A stretch of DNA of 64,000 nt from DASVBE01 sp963770375 (GCA_963770375.1 CAVYPM010000027.1:218779-282778), one strand, 5' to 3'. Shown: positions 25,074 through 34,105, counted from the first letter of the stretch. Notes: a model not told the origin generated them from the letters alone. Numbers and translations are program-made.

Positions 25074-25727
25074 TCAGGTGGTGCGGCCGCCGTCGAGCGC
25101 GGCCAGGTGGCGGGCCGCCTTGGGCGGCAGGTTCCGGCCTTCTGTGTCGCGGTCTGGCCCGAGGGCCTGGAGCGGTGAGGGCACGGTGACGGTGGCGGCG
25201 AGGGTGTCGCGGCGGATGATGTCGATGGTCACCAGCTGGGACCAGCGCACGTTGCGGGTGACGCGGGCTTCGCGGGCGTAGCAGGCGGCGCGCAGCTCGC
25301 CGATGTGGGCCTCGAAGTCCTCGGCGCAGATACCGGCGCGGCACAGCACCCAGGACCGTTCCCCGACCCGGGTGGGACGGGTCCACAGGATCAGCGGCAG
25401 CCGGCCCGCACGGGTGTGCAGGCGGGCTTCGTAGCAGAGCCGCTGGAGGCGGTGGCGGCCCAGGACGCACCAGAACCGGCGGGTGATGAACCGCCGCGTA
25501 ACCGGTACGGCCAGCAGGACCGCGAGCAGGGCGCCGAGCAGCACGCCTGCCCAGGTGATGGTGACGAGCAGGGCCAGCCGCCACAGGGCGGCGCCGAGCA
25601 CGGAGGCGATGGCCAGTTCGGTGCGCCACCGCCAGGCGGTGCCCGCCGCCGAGCGGTGGAACGCGACGAACAGGCCATCAAGGGCGTAGGGGTTGTTGCG
25701 CTGGTTGCGGTAGGTGGTTGCAGGCAT
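25074..25727 (-). CDS. AICE membrane protein upstream of the translocase
   Basis: The 217-residue protein has two adjacent hydrophobic helices (IASVLGAALWRLALLVTITW and AGVLLGALLAVLLAVPVTRR, about residues 40-80). A basic cytoplasmic part follows with LILWTRPTRVGERSWVLCRA and VTRNVRWSQLVTIDIIRRDT. Small membrane proteins of this kind sit just before the FtsK-like gene in AICEs and are thought to help transfer or anchor the motor, though a direct function is not shown. Starts at ATG 25,727. Confidence 0.65.
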   Translation of the reverse strand: MPATTYRNQRNNPYALDGLFVAFHRSAAGTAWRWRTELAIASVLGAALWRLALLVTITWAGVLLGALLAVLLAVPVTRRFITRRFWCVLGRHRLQRLCYEARLHTRAGRLPLILWTRPTRVGERSWVLCRAGICAEDFEAHIGELRAACYAREARVTRNVRWSQLVTIDIIRRDTLAATVTVPSPLQALGPDRDTEGRNLPPKAARHLAALDGGRTT

Positions 25728-25732
25728 GGTGG

Positions 25733-26119
25733 TTACCGCCTTGTCAGGGTGGGGGGTCAGGTCGGCGCGGGTGATGCGCCGGTCCGGGCCGGGGGTGAAA
25801 TGCAGCACGGGCGCTGTGGCCAGCTCGTCGCCGTGCAGGTAGGTGTCACAGGCCGGGCACCAGTACCAGCGGCGGGCCGCTTCGGTGCCGGGCCCCCAGG
25901 CGTCGATGCGCAGCACCAGGTGCGGCCGGGTGCCGGGTTCACGGGTGCGGGTTCGAGCTGTTCGGTGATGCAGGCCAGCGGCCAGGCCGCGCCGCAGTCA
26001 CCGCAGATCAGGGCCGTTTCGGTGGTGCCATCGGCATTGGTCAGCTCATGGGCGCTGACGTCGTTGCTGGCGCAGTCGGGGCAGACCCGCTGGTGCTCGA
26101 TGACCCGGAAGCCGTTCAC
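25733..26119 (-). pseudogene. small zinc-ribbon protein, frameshifted
   Basis: It has two zinc-ribbon-like parts, VCPDCASNDVSAHEL with LICGDCGAAWPLAC, and after a one-base shift near 25,925 WYWCPACDTYLHGDELA. The GTG at 26,119 overlaps the previous stop (GTGA). The shift lets the second part run into the next gene; in the unshifted arrangement a TAA at 25,733-25,735 would end it. AICE accessory gene of unknown role. Confidence 0.5.
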
Positions 26120-26352
26120 CGGCCACCGCCGGGCGGGGTGTGGGCGCGGATGAGCCGGGCAAGGTCGGCCGCGCTGGTGGCGCGGGTGGTGATCCAGGTT
26201 TCGGCGCAGCCCGTGTGGCAGGGCTGGTTCTGAGCCGGTGACCGGCACAGCGCGGGCTCGCCGCAGATGACGCAGGGTGCCAGCGGGCCGATGCGGGCGC
26301 GCCGCCAGTCGAGGAACACCCGGCCGGGCGTAACGCTGGTAGCGTGGGGCAT
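26116..26352 (-). CDS. small Cys-rich AICE protein, 78 aa
   Basis: MPHATSVTPGRVFLDWRRAR is followed by CVICGEPALCRSPAQNQPC and H..C, a likely zinc-binding finger. The gene ends in a GTGA overlap with the next one. The function is not known. Confidence 0.5.
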   Translation of the reverse strand: MPHATSVTPGRVFLDWRRARIGPLAPCVICGEPALCRSPAQNQPCHTGCAETWITTRATSAADLARLIRAHTPPGGGR

Positions 26353-26441
26353 GCCAAGGTCTCCTGTTCTTGTGATGAGGTAGGGGCGTTCTGGCTGGCC
26401 GGGCCGGGGGATGGCCGTCCCCCAGGCCCGGCACTTTGCTG

Positions 26442-27426
26442 TCAGGCGTTGATGACTTCGCGGGCCAGGGACAGGGCCCGGTGCTTGAGCGGCTCGGGCC
26501 GGATCAGGGTCCGGTTGAGCCGGGTCTCCCACGACCGCGCAGTACGCACGTGGTCGAGGTACTCCCCCGCCGCCTGAACCAGCCCGTAGGCCGTCCCGGC
26601 GATCTGCTCGTTGGTGGTGGAGCCGAACAGCAGCCGCAGCGCGGCGCGGGCCTCCTCGACGTTGCGGGCGACCCGGTCGGTGATCAGCCCTTCGGGGGGC
26701 TTGGGGATGAACTGGGTGATGAACAGCTCCCGCTGGCCGGGAGTGATGGGGATGGCCAGCAGCTCGCTGGCGAGTTCGGTGTAGCGGCGCATCTCGGCCT
26801 GGGCGCCGGTCACGGCGCGGCGGGCGTCCTCGATGCGGGTCCGCCAGGAGGCCTTGTGGATGAAGGCGAAGGTGGTGCCGGTGCGCTCGCCTTCGAGTTC
26901 GGCGGCGCGGAAGGTGTTGGCGCAGACGATCCGCACGGCGGTGGCGCGCAGCGCGCACGCGCCGGTGCCGTCGTGGCGGTTGGTGATGGCCAGATACGGC
27001 AGGGTCGGGCTGTCATCGCCGGGCAGGGTGATGGGCTCATCGAGCAGGGCCAGGCACCACACCGACCGGCCGCCGTCCAGCACGCCTGCGGTTTCCCACT
27101 TGACGTTGGGCTGGGCCAGGACGGCCTCGACGATCTCGCCCATCTGGGTGTGGTTGATGACGGTGTAGGTGTCGCGGTTCAGCGACAGGATGGCCCCGGT
27201 GTCGGAGCGGGCGATGGACTTCCAGCCCGGGACGGGCTCATACCGGGGGCCGCCGTCGGCGGTGATGCCGGTCGACGGCGTAGACCTCGGTGGTGATGGG
27301 GTCCCAGTCCAGCCCGGCGAGCTGGCGGGCCTGGTCCCAGGAGCCGGGGTAGTCGGCCAGGACGGTGCCTTCGCGGTGCCAGGGCATCTGGCGGACGGAG
27401 AACATGGACTCGACGTTGGCTGGCAT
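26442..27426 (-). pseudogene. DUF932 (phage/plasmid-like) protein, one frameshift
   Basis: The N terminus MPANVESMFSVRQMPWHREG and, after a shift near 27,275, WKSIARSDTGAILSLNRDTY, TAGVLDGGRSVWCLALLDEP, YLAITNRHDGTGACALRATA and VRIVCANTF are typical of DUF932 proteins (TIGR03299), which are common on AICEs and phages and of unconfirmed role. The reconstructed length is about 327 residues, as usual. One lesion only. Confidence 0.78.
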
Positions 27427-27450
27427 GGCAGGTGTCTCCTTGAACTGATG

Positions 27451-27810
27451 TCACGGGTGGGGGTGGCCGGGTGCGGCCGGGATCAGGGCGTAGGCGGCGA
27501 CGCGGACGCCGTAGTAGTCAAAGCGCAGCTCGCACAGCTGGTAGCAGCTGCCCTGGTCCTGGCAGTGCTCACTGGTCAGCACGCCGCCGAACCGCATGGC
27601 CCATTTGCTGACGGCCCGGGCGCCGGGCCGGTCGCCGGTGAATTGCAGGCAGATGCGCTGGTCGGAGGAGATGGCGATGTAGCCGGGCTGGGGCAGGCCG
27701 GTGGCCTGGTTCATCAGGTCGGCGGTGCCGACCACGATGGCCCCAATGGGCAGGGGCGGCAGGGCTGCCGCAGCAAGCTGACCCGGGTCAGGGTCGGTGA
27801 AGTGGACCAC
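27451..27810 (-). CDS. small AICE protein, 119 aa (paralogue of the next)
   Basis: Starts MVHFTDPDPGQLAAAALPPL, ends YYGVRVAAYALIPAAPGHPHP. It has a central RICLQFTGDRPGARAVSKW and shares with the gene at 27,902 the pattern of a Cys-Leu-x-Phe strand, a WG/WA-x-R-x-GG segment and a VRVAAYALI-like end. The family is not recognised. Confidence 0.55.
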   Translation of the reverse strand: MVHFTDPDPGQLAAAALPPLPIGAIVVGTADLMNQATGLPQPGYIAISSDQRICLQFTGDRPGARAVSKWAMRFGGVLTSEHCQDQGSCYQLCELRFDYYGVRVAAYALIPAAPGHPHP

Positions 27811-27901
27811 GGCGGGTCTCCTGTTCTGGTGATGAGGCAGGGGTCTTCTGGCTGGCCGTGGCCAGGGGGATGGCCGTCCCCCAGGCCCGGCAAGGCTGGT
27901 G

Positions 27902-28260
27902 TCAGCTGGTGGCCTGTTCGGGCCTGATGTAGGCGGTGGCCTCGACGCTCACACCACGCCGGGGAAGGAATGATCAGCGAGCAGCGCACCATGTCGCGGC
28001 CGTCGCTGTCGGTCATGTGCGTGCCGATGATCGGCCCGCCGTAGCGGCTGCCCCAGCGGGTCAGCGCCTCCAGGTCCTCCGGCTTACTGCCGAACCCCAG
28101 GGTGATCTCCTGGCAGGACCGCGACACGCAGACATACCGTGGCGCAGGCAGGTCAGCCAGCAGCTTGACCGCGAGCTTGAGCAGCTCTCCCAGCCGCTTG
28201 GGCTGTGCAGGGTCCTGGACCTGGACGTAGTCGGGGATGGTGATGGCGGTATCGGTCATG
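27902..28260 (-). CDS. small AICE protein, frameshifted paralogue
   Basis: MTDTAITIPDYVQVQDPAQP, then RYVCVSRSCQEITLGFGSKP and WGSRYGGPIIGTHMTD. A one-base shift near 27,965 is needed to reach the expected end GVSVEATAYIRPEQATS with its TGA at 27,902-27,904; unshifted, the frame runs on with Pro/His-rich sequence. Same order of elements as the gene at 27,451, so probably a tandem duplication. Confidence 0.5.
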
Positions 28261-28317
28261 ACGGGCTCCTTTTCTCTGATCGTGAAGCAGGGATGGTTCC
28301 GCTCTGGCGGAACCAGG

Positions 28318-28656
28318 TCAGGCCGCGTGCACGGCCTTGCCGGACGGCACCGGCTCGACGGCATCCGCGCGGAAGGACCGGCGGATCTTGCTGTCACGGC
28401 CGACCCACGGTGCGAACACCAGGCCGCGGACCACGGCAAAGCCATCGAAGGGCACCTTGGGCTCGTCTCCGGCCACCTCGACCCAGATGGTTTCCTTGGT
28501 CTCACGGTCGTTGTCGATCGCGTCCAGCCGCAGCGTCCAGATCAGCCGCCCGTCCGGCGTCGCCGCCTGCCGGGACTTGTCCTTGAAGTCCGGGCGCGGC
28601 TTAGCCGCCCCGGCCACCCGGAACTGGATGCCGCTCGTGTCGATCAGAAGTCGCAT
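28318..28656 (-). CDS. Pra-like small protein, first gene of the AICE operon
   Basis: 112 residues: MRLLIDTSGIQFRV, then DFKDKSRQAATPDGRLIWTL, DAIDNDRETKETIWVEVAG and FAVVRGLVFAPWVG. The position (divergent from KorSA, behind the operators) and the D-x-Q-x-x-D-G-LWxxxV-type core resemble Pra, the pSAM2 activator of replication, integration and excision. Sequence likeness is modest, so the role is inferred from place. Confidence 0.5.
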   Translation of the reverse strand: MRLLIDTSGIQFRVAGAAKPRPDFKDKSRQAATPDGRLIWTLRLDAIDNDRETKETIWVEVAGDEPKVPFDGFAVVRGLVFAPWVGRDSKIRRSFRADAVEPVPSGKAVHAA

Positions 28657-28675
28657 GGGATGCTCCCTCTCTCTA

Positions 28676-28763
28676 ACTGGCTTAAGCCAGTAACGATTTC
28701 TTCCGTTGTACTGGCTTAAGCCAGTATCCGTCAAGACCCCTGGAAGAACTGGCTTGAGCCAGT
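28676..28763. promoter_or_regulatory. three 16-bp palindromic operators between the divergent Pra-like and KorSA-like genes
   Basis: ACTGGCTTAAGCCAGT occurs at 28,676-28,691 and 28,710-28,725, and ACTGGCTTGAGCCAGT at 28,748-28,763, with centres 34 and 38 bp apart. The near-perfect dyads occupy the only intergenic space between the leftward AICE operon and the GntR gene. The likely ligand is that GntR regulator, giving autoregulation and repression of the Pra-like operon, as KorSA does in pSAM2. Confidence 0.8.
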
Positions 28764-28833
28764 CGTGTACGCTGGCGAGCGGCCACAGCCCGCCGGAGCG
28801 CGGAGGCCGATAACAGAGGGGAACAAGGGGCCA

Positions 28834-29610
28834 ATGAGCCAGGAACAGCGCGCAGAGCGCCAGCCACCAAGCAGGAAGATCGCAGAGGCGATCCGCGACC
28901 AGATCGAGTCGGGGGAACTTCAGCCGGGAGCATTGCTGCCATCCGAGCGAGAACTTGCCAGCGCCCACGGCACCGCGCGGAACACAGCCCGCGAGGCCGT
29001 GCGGATTCTCAGTGACGCCGGGCTAGTGATCACCGATCACGGCCGGGGCAGCTTCGTCCGGACCCAGGCCCCGCTGATCCGGCTGGGCAACGACCGGTAC
29101 TCACCCCGGCACCGCGAGACCGGCCTGTCACCGTTCCTGCTGGAGACCGCCAAGCAGGGCAAGGCGGGCCGGTTCGAGGTACTGAGCATCGACCGGGTCC
29201 AGCCACCGCCCGGCGTGGCCGAGCGACTGGGAGTCTCCGCCCGGGCTAAGTCGGTGCTGCGGCGGGAGAACATCTTCTGGGCCGATGACGACCCGGTCAA
29301 CCGGGTGACAACCTACGTGCCGTGGGACATCGCCAAAGGCAGCGGACTGCTAGAAGGTGTGGTGCCGCACCAGTTCGGCATCCACGGCGTGCTCGAAGAG
29401 CGCGGCCACACCATGACGCGCATCAGGGAGGAGGTCAGCACCCGCATGCCCCGGCCCGACGAGACCGCCGCCATGCGGCTGCGGCCCGGCGTGCCGGTGC
29501 TCGATGTCTGGCACACCAGTATCGATCAGGACGGCGAGCCCTACGAGCTGACCCGGTTCGTCATGCGCGGCGACATGACCGGTCTGCTGTACGACGTGCC
29601 TGTCGAATAG
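28834..29610 (+). CDS. GntR/HutC-type repressor, KorSA-like
   Basis: The 258-residue protein has an N-terminal winged helix (SRKIAEAIRDQIESGELQPG, LLPSERELASAHGTARNTAR, ITDHGRGSFVRT; about residues 12-80). A UTRA ligand-binding domain follows (RVQPPPGVAERLGVSARAKS, REEVSTRMPRPDETAAMRL, YELTRFVMRGDMTGL). KorSA-type proteins keep AICEs integrated by repressing pra. The ATG at 28,834 has GAGGGG 14 bases upstream; 75 bases of the upstream open frame are the operator leader, not coding. The EamA transporter starts ten bases after its stop, so cargo may be co-transcribed with the repressor. Confidence 0.85.
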   Translation: MSQEQRAERQPPSRKIAEAIRDQIESGELQPGALLPSERELASAHGTARNTAREAVRILSDAGLVITDHGRGSFVRTQAPLIRLGNDRYSPRHRETGLSPFLLETAKQGKAGRFEVLSIDRVQPPPGVAERLGVSARAKSVLRRENIFWADDDPVNRVTTYVPWDIAKGSGLLEGVVPHQFGIHGVLEERGHTMTRIREEVSTRMPRPDETAAMRLRPGVPVLDVWHTSIDQDGEPYELTRFVMRGDMTGLLYDVPVE

Positions 29611-29619
29611 CGACCCGCC

Positions 29620-30544
29620 GTGAAACACGCGGCGCTGGCCCGCCTAGGCCTGCTGGCGCTGATCTGGGGATCAGCGTTCCTGTGGATCAAGCTGGCCATC
29701 CGCGGGTTCTCACCCGTCGAGGTCACTCTTGGCCGACTGGCCCTTGGCTCAGCCGTGCTGTTCCCGGTGGTGGCCGCCCGTCACGAGGCCCTACCGCGCT
29801 CGGGCCGGGTGTGGGCTCACATCGTGGTAGCCGCGCTGTTCGCCAACGCGCTGCCCTACCTGCTGTTTGCCGTCGCCGAGCAGTCCATCAGCTCATCGAC
29901 GGCCGGGATCATCAACGCGACCACACCGCTGTGGACCATGGTCCTGGCCCTGGCCGTGCGCCATCAAAGAGCATCAGCCCGTGGCAGGCGGCCGGGCTGA
30001 TCGTCGGCTTCGCGGGGACGCTGCTGATCTTCTCGCCCTGGCGGTCCGCATCCGACATCGCCTCGGCGGGAGGACTGGAGTGCCTGGCCGCCTCAGCCAG
30101 CTACGCGGTCAGCTACATCTACATGGACAAGTACCTGGTCCGGCGCGGCATCAGCCCGATCACCCTGTCGGCCTGCCAGCTCGCTGCCGCCGCCGTAATA
30201 CTGGCTCTCGTCCTGCCTTTTAATGGAGCGACGGTTCCGCGACCGAGCCTGGCCAGCGTGACTGGGCTGGCAGTCCTGGGTGTGATCGGGACCGGGGCCG
30301 CCTACGTGCTGAACTACCAGATCATCAGCAGCGAAGGCGCCACCATCGCCTCGACCGTGACCTACCTGCTGCCCGTCATCGCCATAGTCCTAGGCGTTCT
30401 CATCCTGGGAGAGACCATTACCTCCTGGTCCTGGGCGGAATCGCACTGGTGCTAGTCGGGGTAGCGCTCACCCGCCGCAAACGCCAGCCAGAGCGTGCCG
30501 CCGAGCCCAGATCCGCAAGCTCTTCTGTGCCTAGCCCCACTTGA
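29620..30544 (+). pseudogene. EamA/DMT-family transporter with two frameshifts
   Basis: Ten hydrophobic helices can be reconstructed: LLALIWGSAFLWIKLAIRGF, VTLGRLALGSAVLFPVV and VAEQSISSSTAGIINATTP (first EamA repeat), then after a shift near 29,965 WQAAGLIVGFAGTLLIFSPW, TVTYLLPVIAIVLGVLILGE (second repeat), and after another near 30,420 LVLGGIALVLVGVALTRRK. Such transporters export small metabolites. The GTG at 29,620 follows the repressor stop by nine bases. The reconstructed length is ~305 residues, normal for the family. Confidence 0.78.
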
Positions 30545-30587
30545 TCCTTGACACGCCCTAGAGATGTTTACGGCCCGCAGGCCGCTG

Positions 30588-31270
30588 TTAGATGAAGTGC
30601 AGGAGCGCTCCTGCGACTAGCGCGAGCAAAACCGGGGGCCCTTCGTAGCTACCGGTGAGGCGGGTCTGCTGGCCGTCTGGCTGGCGCGTCCGTGCCGCGT
30701 CGATGCGGATCGAGGTGCCCGCCACGGATCCGCGGATCTTCGCGCGGTGAGTGGTCCGTCGATGGCGGCGTAGATCGTGTATTCGGTGCTGCCCAGCGTC
30801 CCGTCAACAGCGACTGTTGAGGTGCTCCCGAGGCCGCCTGAAGCGGTCTCGACAGTGGCATCGAGAGCCAGGGCTCCGACGTGGCCGGTGATCGTGCCAT
30901 GGTCGAAGAAGTAGCCGGGCTCAAGGTGAAAGGTGGCGTGGAGTTCCACCGGCTGCCCTGCGAACGACCCTGTGAGGTCCGAGGGCACGTCCGGATAGAT
31001 GCGGTAGTTGTCTCCGTTCTTCCAGGTAGCCGATACCGGTATCCCTGCGATGGTGCCAGCTGCCACGCCGTCGTGGGCGGGCACGTTCAGGTTCAGGCGC
31101 ACAGGCTGCCCGCCTACTGACCCACTGAGTAGGCGGGAACGCTCGAAGACGAGGTCGACACGTGCGTGGCCGGGGATGACGCCAGCCGGATCGGTATCGG
31201 CTGGGAACTGCCGGCCTGGTGGTTTGGGTCGTTCCCACTTGCCATCAGGGTCCATGCCCTCAACTATCAC
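30588..31270 (-). CDS. hypothetical protein, frameshifted near its end
   Basis: The frame begins MIVEGMDPDGKWERPKPPGR and continues with repeated beta-strand-like units (LLSGSVGGQPVRLNLNVP, GTIAGIPVSATWKNGDNYRI, LTGSFAGQPVELHATFHLEP), each containing G-x-x-x-G-x-P-V. After a shift near 30,735 it ends with a hydrophobic helix, VLLALVAGALLHFI, and a TAA at about 30,588. This suggests an extracytoplasmic beta-repeat protein with a C-terminal anchor, but no signal peptide is seen. The family is not recognised. The stop is close to a short GC hairpin (30,572-30,587). Confidence 0.45.
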
Positions 31271-31380
31271 ACGGCTCCCGCCGGGCTGGGCCGTCCATTG
31301 GCGCTGGCCAAGGGCTGGGTTTACAGCGTTGCGCCGTGAGATGCCGCCCTATGATCCGCCCCTATTGCACGGGCCCAGGA

Positions 31381-31398
31381 ACAACGGGCCCAGGAACC
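31381..31398 (+). repeat. 18-bp direct repeat left of the barstar-like gene
   Basis: ACAACGGGCCCAGGAACC, identical to 32,094-32,111. The two copies bracket the barstar-like gene at a distance of 713 bp. Confidence 0.65.
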
Positions 31399-31569
31399 TG
31401 TGATCGGACGATTGATGTGCGACAGATCTCCGTCAGTTGAAGTGCGATACGTGCCAGGGAATCAGGCCAGCAGGCCGTCAGAGCCGGATTCATGGATCTG
31501 GCCAATGAGCAGGTGCCGTCGCGGTCCCGGCAAGGTCCGGGTCAGTCAGCCGTGGGACTCGCCTGGCGA

Positions 31570-31989
31570 CTAGATCAGCTCCAGGAGAACGCCGTCTTCG
31601 GACTCGTTGCCACCTGGGCCGTGGACGCGGATGATGCCGACGATCTCATCGAACAGGGTCGGACCCTCGCCGCGGCGCGCGCGGCTGATCCTGGCCTGGA
31701 TGATCGAACGCTGTGACGGATGGCAGGTGAGGAGAAGCCCCTCCAGCCGAAGGGCTGTCGCCTCGTAGCCGAGCGCGGCCCGAGACGACTCAGAGTTAAG
31801 CCACCTCAGCACCCATCGGTGCTCGGGCGTCCCGAAACCCCCTCGGAGCAAGTCGTTGAAGGCATCCAGATTCCCCCGCCACGTGTAGTGGCAGAGCAGC
31901 CGCGAGACCTCTCGGGCAAAGCCGTCGAAGTCGGAGAAGTTTGCTCCGTCGATGACCAGCACGGGAAGGTCATCGCTCTGGTTGGTCAT
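31570..31989 (-). CDS. barstar-like RNase inhibitor
   Basis: 139 residues. VLVIDGANFSDFDGFAREV opens the barstar fold, followed by WRGNLDAFNDLLRGGFG, the conserved W-x-G-N-L-D-A-x-x-D-x-L segment that contacts the RNase active site in barstar, and FDEIVGIIRVHG at the C terminus. Barstar blocks secreted or contact-delivered barnase-type RNases. No barnase gene is visible nearby, so it may be an orphan immunity protein. It is complete, from ATG 31,989. Confidence 0.85.
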   Translation of the reverse strand: MTNQSDDLPVLVIDGANFSDFDGFAREVSRLLCHYTWRGNLDAFNDLLRGGFGTPEHRWVLRWLNSESSRAALGYEATALRLEGLLLTCHPSQRSIIQARISRARRGEGPTLFDEIVGIIRVHGPGGNESEDGVLLELI

Positions 31990-32679
31990 GATCCAAGTAT
32001 GGGCGTCACCCCGGTTATCGCTTCTGCCGCGATCTACGCTCGGATGTCGCAGATCAGTTGGCGGACGACTAGTCGCACGTCAGTCGACGGAGGACAACGG
32101 GCCCAGGAACCGTGCCGAGGAACCGCATAGCTCTTCTGCCCTGTTACAACTTTCTCCACAGCTTCAAGGGCACGCCTTCGGCGCGCCAGTCGCCCGGCCC
32201 GAAGGGTCGGATCGAGCGCGGTGAGCGCGATGCCATCGGGGGAATACGCGACCGACGGACCCGAACGCCAGCCAGGCCAGAGCAGGAGAGCGGAGGCCAC
32301 CCATCGACCGTGGGGCGGCGGCCTGCCGCGCCCCTTCGGGCGGGAGCCCTACGGGCGCGGCGCCGCGCGCCGGTCAGCTGGCCCGCACTCGCAGGCCAGT
32401 GGCGAAGGCCGTAACGCTGGCCTCGATGCCCGCAGCTGCGATATCTGACCGGGCCGTCCTCCGCGCCGGGCATCCTCTCGCCGCGCAAAGATCACCGTCA
32501 AGGGCGCGCCCAAGGGCGCGTCGCTGACGCGATGGCGCAAGCGCCACCCTGGACACTGATCTTCCCCGGCAAGACCCTGGCAGCTATCGGGAGGACGGGG
32601 AAGAGTGCGCAGCTGCGACATATCCAAACCGAGTGGCAGCGCTAGCAACTCTGAAGGTCTGGAGAGTTACGCTGCCACC
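31990..32679. other. mostly gene-free stretch
   Basis: Only one short coding-like piece is seen (KITVKGAPKGASLTRWRKRH near 32,485-32,545, plus strand, no start), perhaps the end of a lost gene. The second copy of the 18-bp repeat is at 32,094. Confidence 0.35.
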
Positions 32680-33075
32680 ATGACTACCTCGCCGCTGTCC
32701 CCAGACGAATTCCGCGCTGCGGCCGAGGTGCATCATGAGCTCGGCCCTGAGTACAGCGACGCCGTGGTGGAATCGTTCCTTGAGAAGGTAGACCGGGAGA
32801 TAGGCGCCCGGATCGATGCACATCTGGCCAGCGCGCCGGGCGCCCGCCGCCGCCCGGCGGAGGTATCGGCGCTATCCAGGCGGCGCGCTCTACTGACCGG
32901 GCTAGCAGTTGGCACCGCCGTCACGGGGATACCGCTGACCTGGATCATTGTCATCCTGCGCGGTAGCGCGTCCGTCCGTGCGGACGGGCAGCTATGGCTG
33001 GTTGGCACCTGGCTCGGAATCGCAGTGCTTTGCGCGCTAACAGCTTCGGTGCACAAACCGCGCGGGCGTGAGTGA
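32680..33075 (+). CDS. small two-helix membrane protein
   Basis: 131 residues. A soluble N-terminal half (LSPDEFRAAAEVHHELGPEY, VESFLEKVDREIGARID) is followed by two membrane helices (LLTGLAVGTAVTGIPLTWII and LWLVGTWLGIAVLCALTASV). Related small proteins are frequent in streptomycetes without known function. I chose the ATG at 32,680; an upstream start at 32,605 adds a non-native Ser/Gly leader. Confidence 0.65.
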   Translation: MTTSPLSPDEFRAAAEVHHELGPEYSDAVVESFLEKVDREIGARIDAHLASAPGARRRPAEVSALSRRRALLTGLAVGTAVTGIPLTWIIVILRGSASVRADGQLWLVGTWLGIAVLCALTASVHKPRGRE

Positions 33076-33454
33076 TCGCACCGGGGTCCTGCGCGGAGCG
33101 CCGACAGTTCGGGACGAAGAGGCCGCCGCGAGAGGCCGTGCCACCAGCGTGCCAGAACCAATAGGACGAGCGGGGCACTGGCGGTCACTCAAGGGACAGG
33201 CAAATGCTGCCTGACGTGGACGAGCCCAGGACCGGCTCTCGGCTAAGACGACCTGATAAGGAAGAGGTCGCGGCGCCCGGTGTCAAGAGGCGCTTGACAG
33301 TCGATGGCTTCCGGGTGTGAGTTGGCCATCCGGCTACGCTGGCCGGATTTGGCCGCACAACGGCGCTCAACGTTGCCACCTACTGCGTATCGGTGAGCAG
33401 CACTCCACCAGGTCAACGGGCATATGAGCCGGTGGGGGACATGCCTGAAACAAT
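33076..33454. other. gene-free stretch
   Basis: No supported gene or RNA up to the tRNA-Arg fragment. Confidence 0.4.
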
Positions 33455-33499
33455 CTACGGATCAGAAGGTTGGGGGTTCGAGTCCCTCCGAGCGCGCCC
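33455..33499 (+). repeat. tRNA-Arg(ACG)-like 3' fragment
   Basis: CTACGGA (anticodon loop, ACG), TCAGA, AGGTT and a T-arm GGGGG TTCGAGT CCCTC followed by CGAGCGC reproduce the 3' 45 bases of an actinobacterial tRNA-Arg(ACG). The matching 5' acceptor, D-arm and 5' anticodon stem are absent upstream. It is followed at once by a terminator hairpin, as a tRNA gene would be. Probable relic attachment site. Confidence 0.65.
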
Positions 33500-33508
33500 A
33501 GCTCCAAG

Positions 33509-33540
33509 GCCCGTTGCCCGCCCGGCAGCGGGCTTTCTTT
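33509..33540 (+). terminator. rho-independent terminator after the tRNA-Arg fragment
   Basis: A 10-bp stem, GCCCGTTGCC/GGCAGCGGGC (33,509-33,518 with 33,524-33,533, one G-T pair), with a 5-base loop and then TTTCTTTT. Confidence 0.75.
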
Positions 33541-34105
33541 TCGTTTTGGGAGCCACGCTGGGAGCCACGGCCCTACGCCAGCGCCCGAACAGAGCCAGGC
33601 TCATCGATTCTGCCGCCTGGACCCACCCTTGCGCGCGGAGCCTCTAGCGACCCGGCGGCCCTGACGGCGAGGGCCAGCCCAAAGGCCAGGCCCGGAGCGC
33701 GCGCGGCGAACCTCGCATCGATGCACGTCAACCGGCTCTGACCAGGAAGAAACAGGTGGCCGCCGCTCACAGAACAAGCTTCCAGGCAACCGATCGTATG
33801 ACTGAGCCACCGGAGGCTGACCGCCAAGGCTGACCGCAACGACATCCGTGTTCAGCGGACTGGAGCGGACCGGAGATTGGCGAAGACCCAGGTAAGCGAC
33901 GCAGCCGGAGCCGGGAATCTACCTTACATGGGAGTGATAGCCTCCGATCCCGGCCAGAACGCCAGAACGGGGGCTGCCTTGCTGACTGCCTCGTGTCAAC
34001 GTGCGTCTTGTCGAAACCTTGAAAGCATGTTTCGATGGAAATAGGGTGTATCAACAGTAAGGCGGGGGAGCTACGGAGGAAGATCAGCGGTCCGGTGTCC
34101 CAGGG
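33541..34105. other. gene-free stretch
   Basis: Overlapping short frames only; nothing supportable. Confidence 0.4.

Noticed and set aside
33455..33499. Functional tRNA-Arg
   Set aside because: No 5' acceptor strand, D-arm or complete anticodon stem precedes the 3' half.
33393..33647. 84-aa and overlapping frames over the tRNA-Arg fragment
   Set aside because: They translate tRNA and terminator sequence and have no protein-like features.
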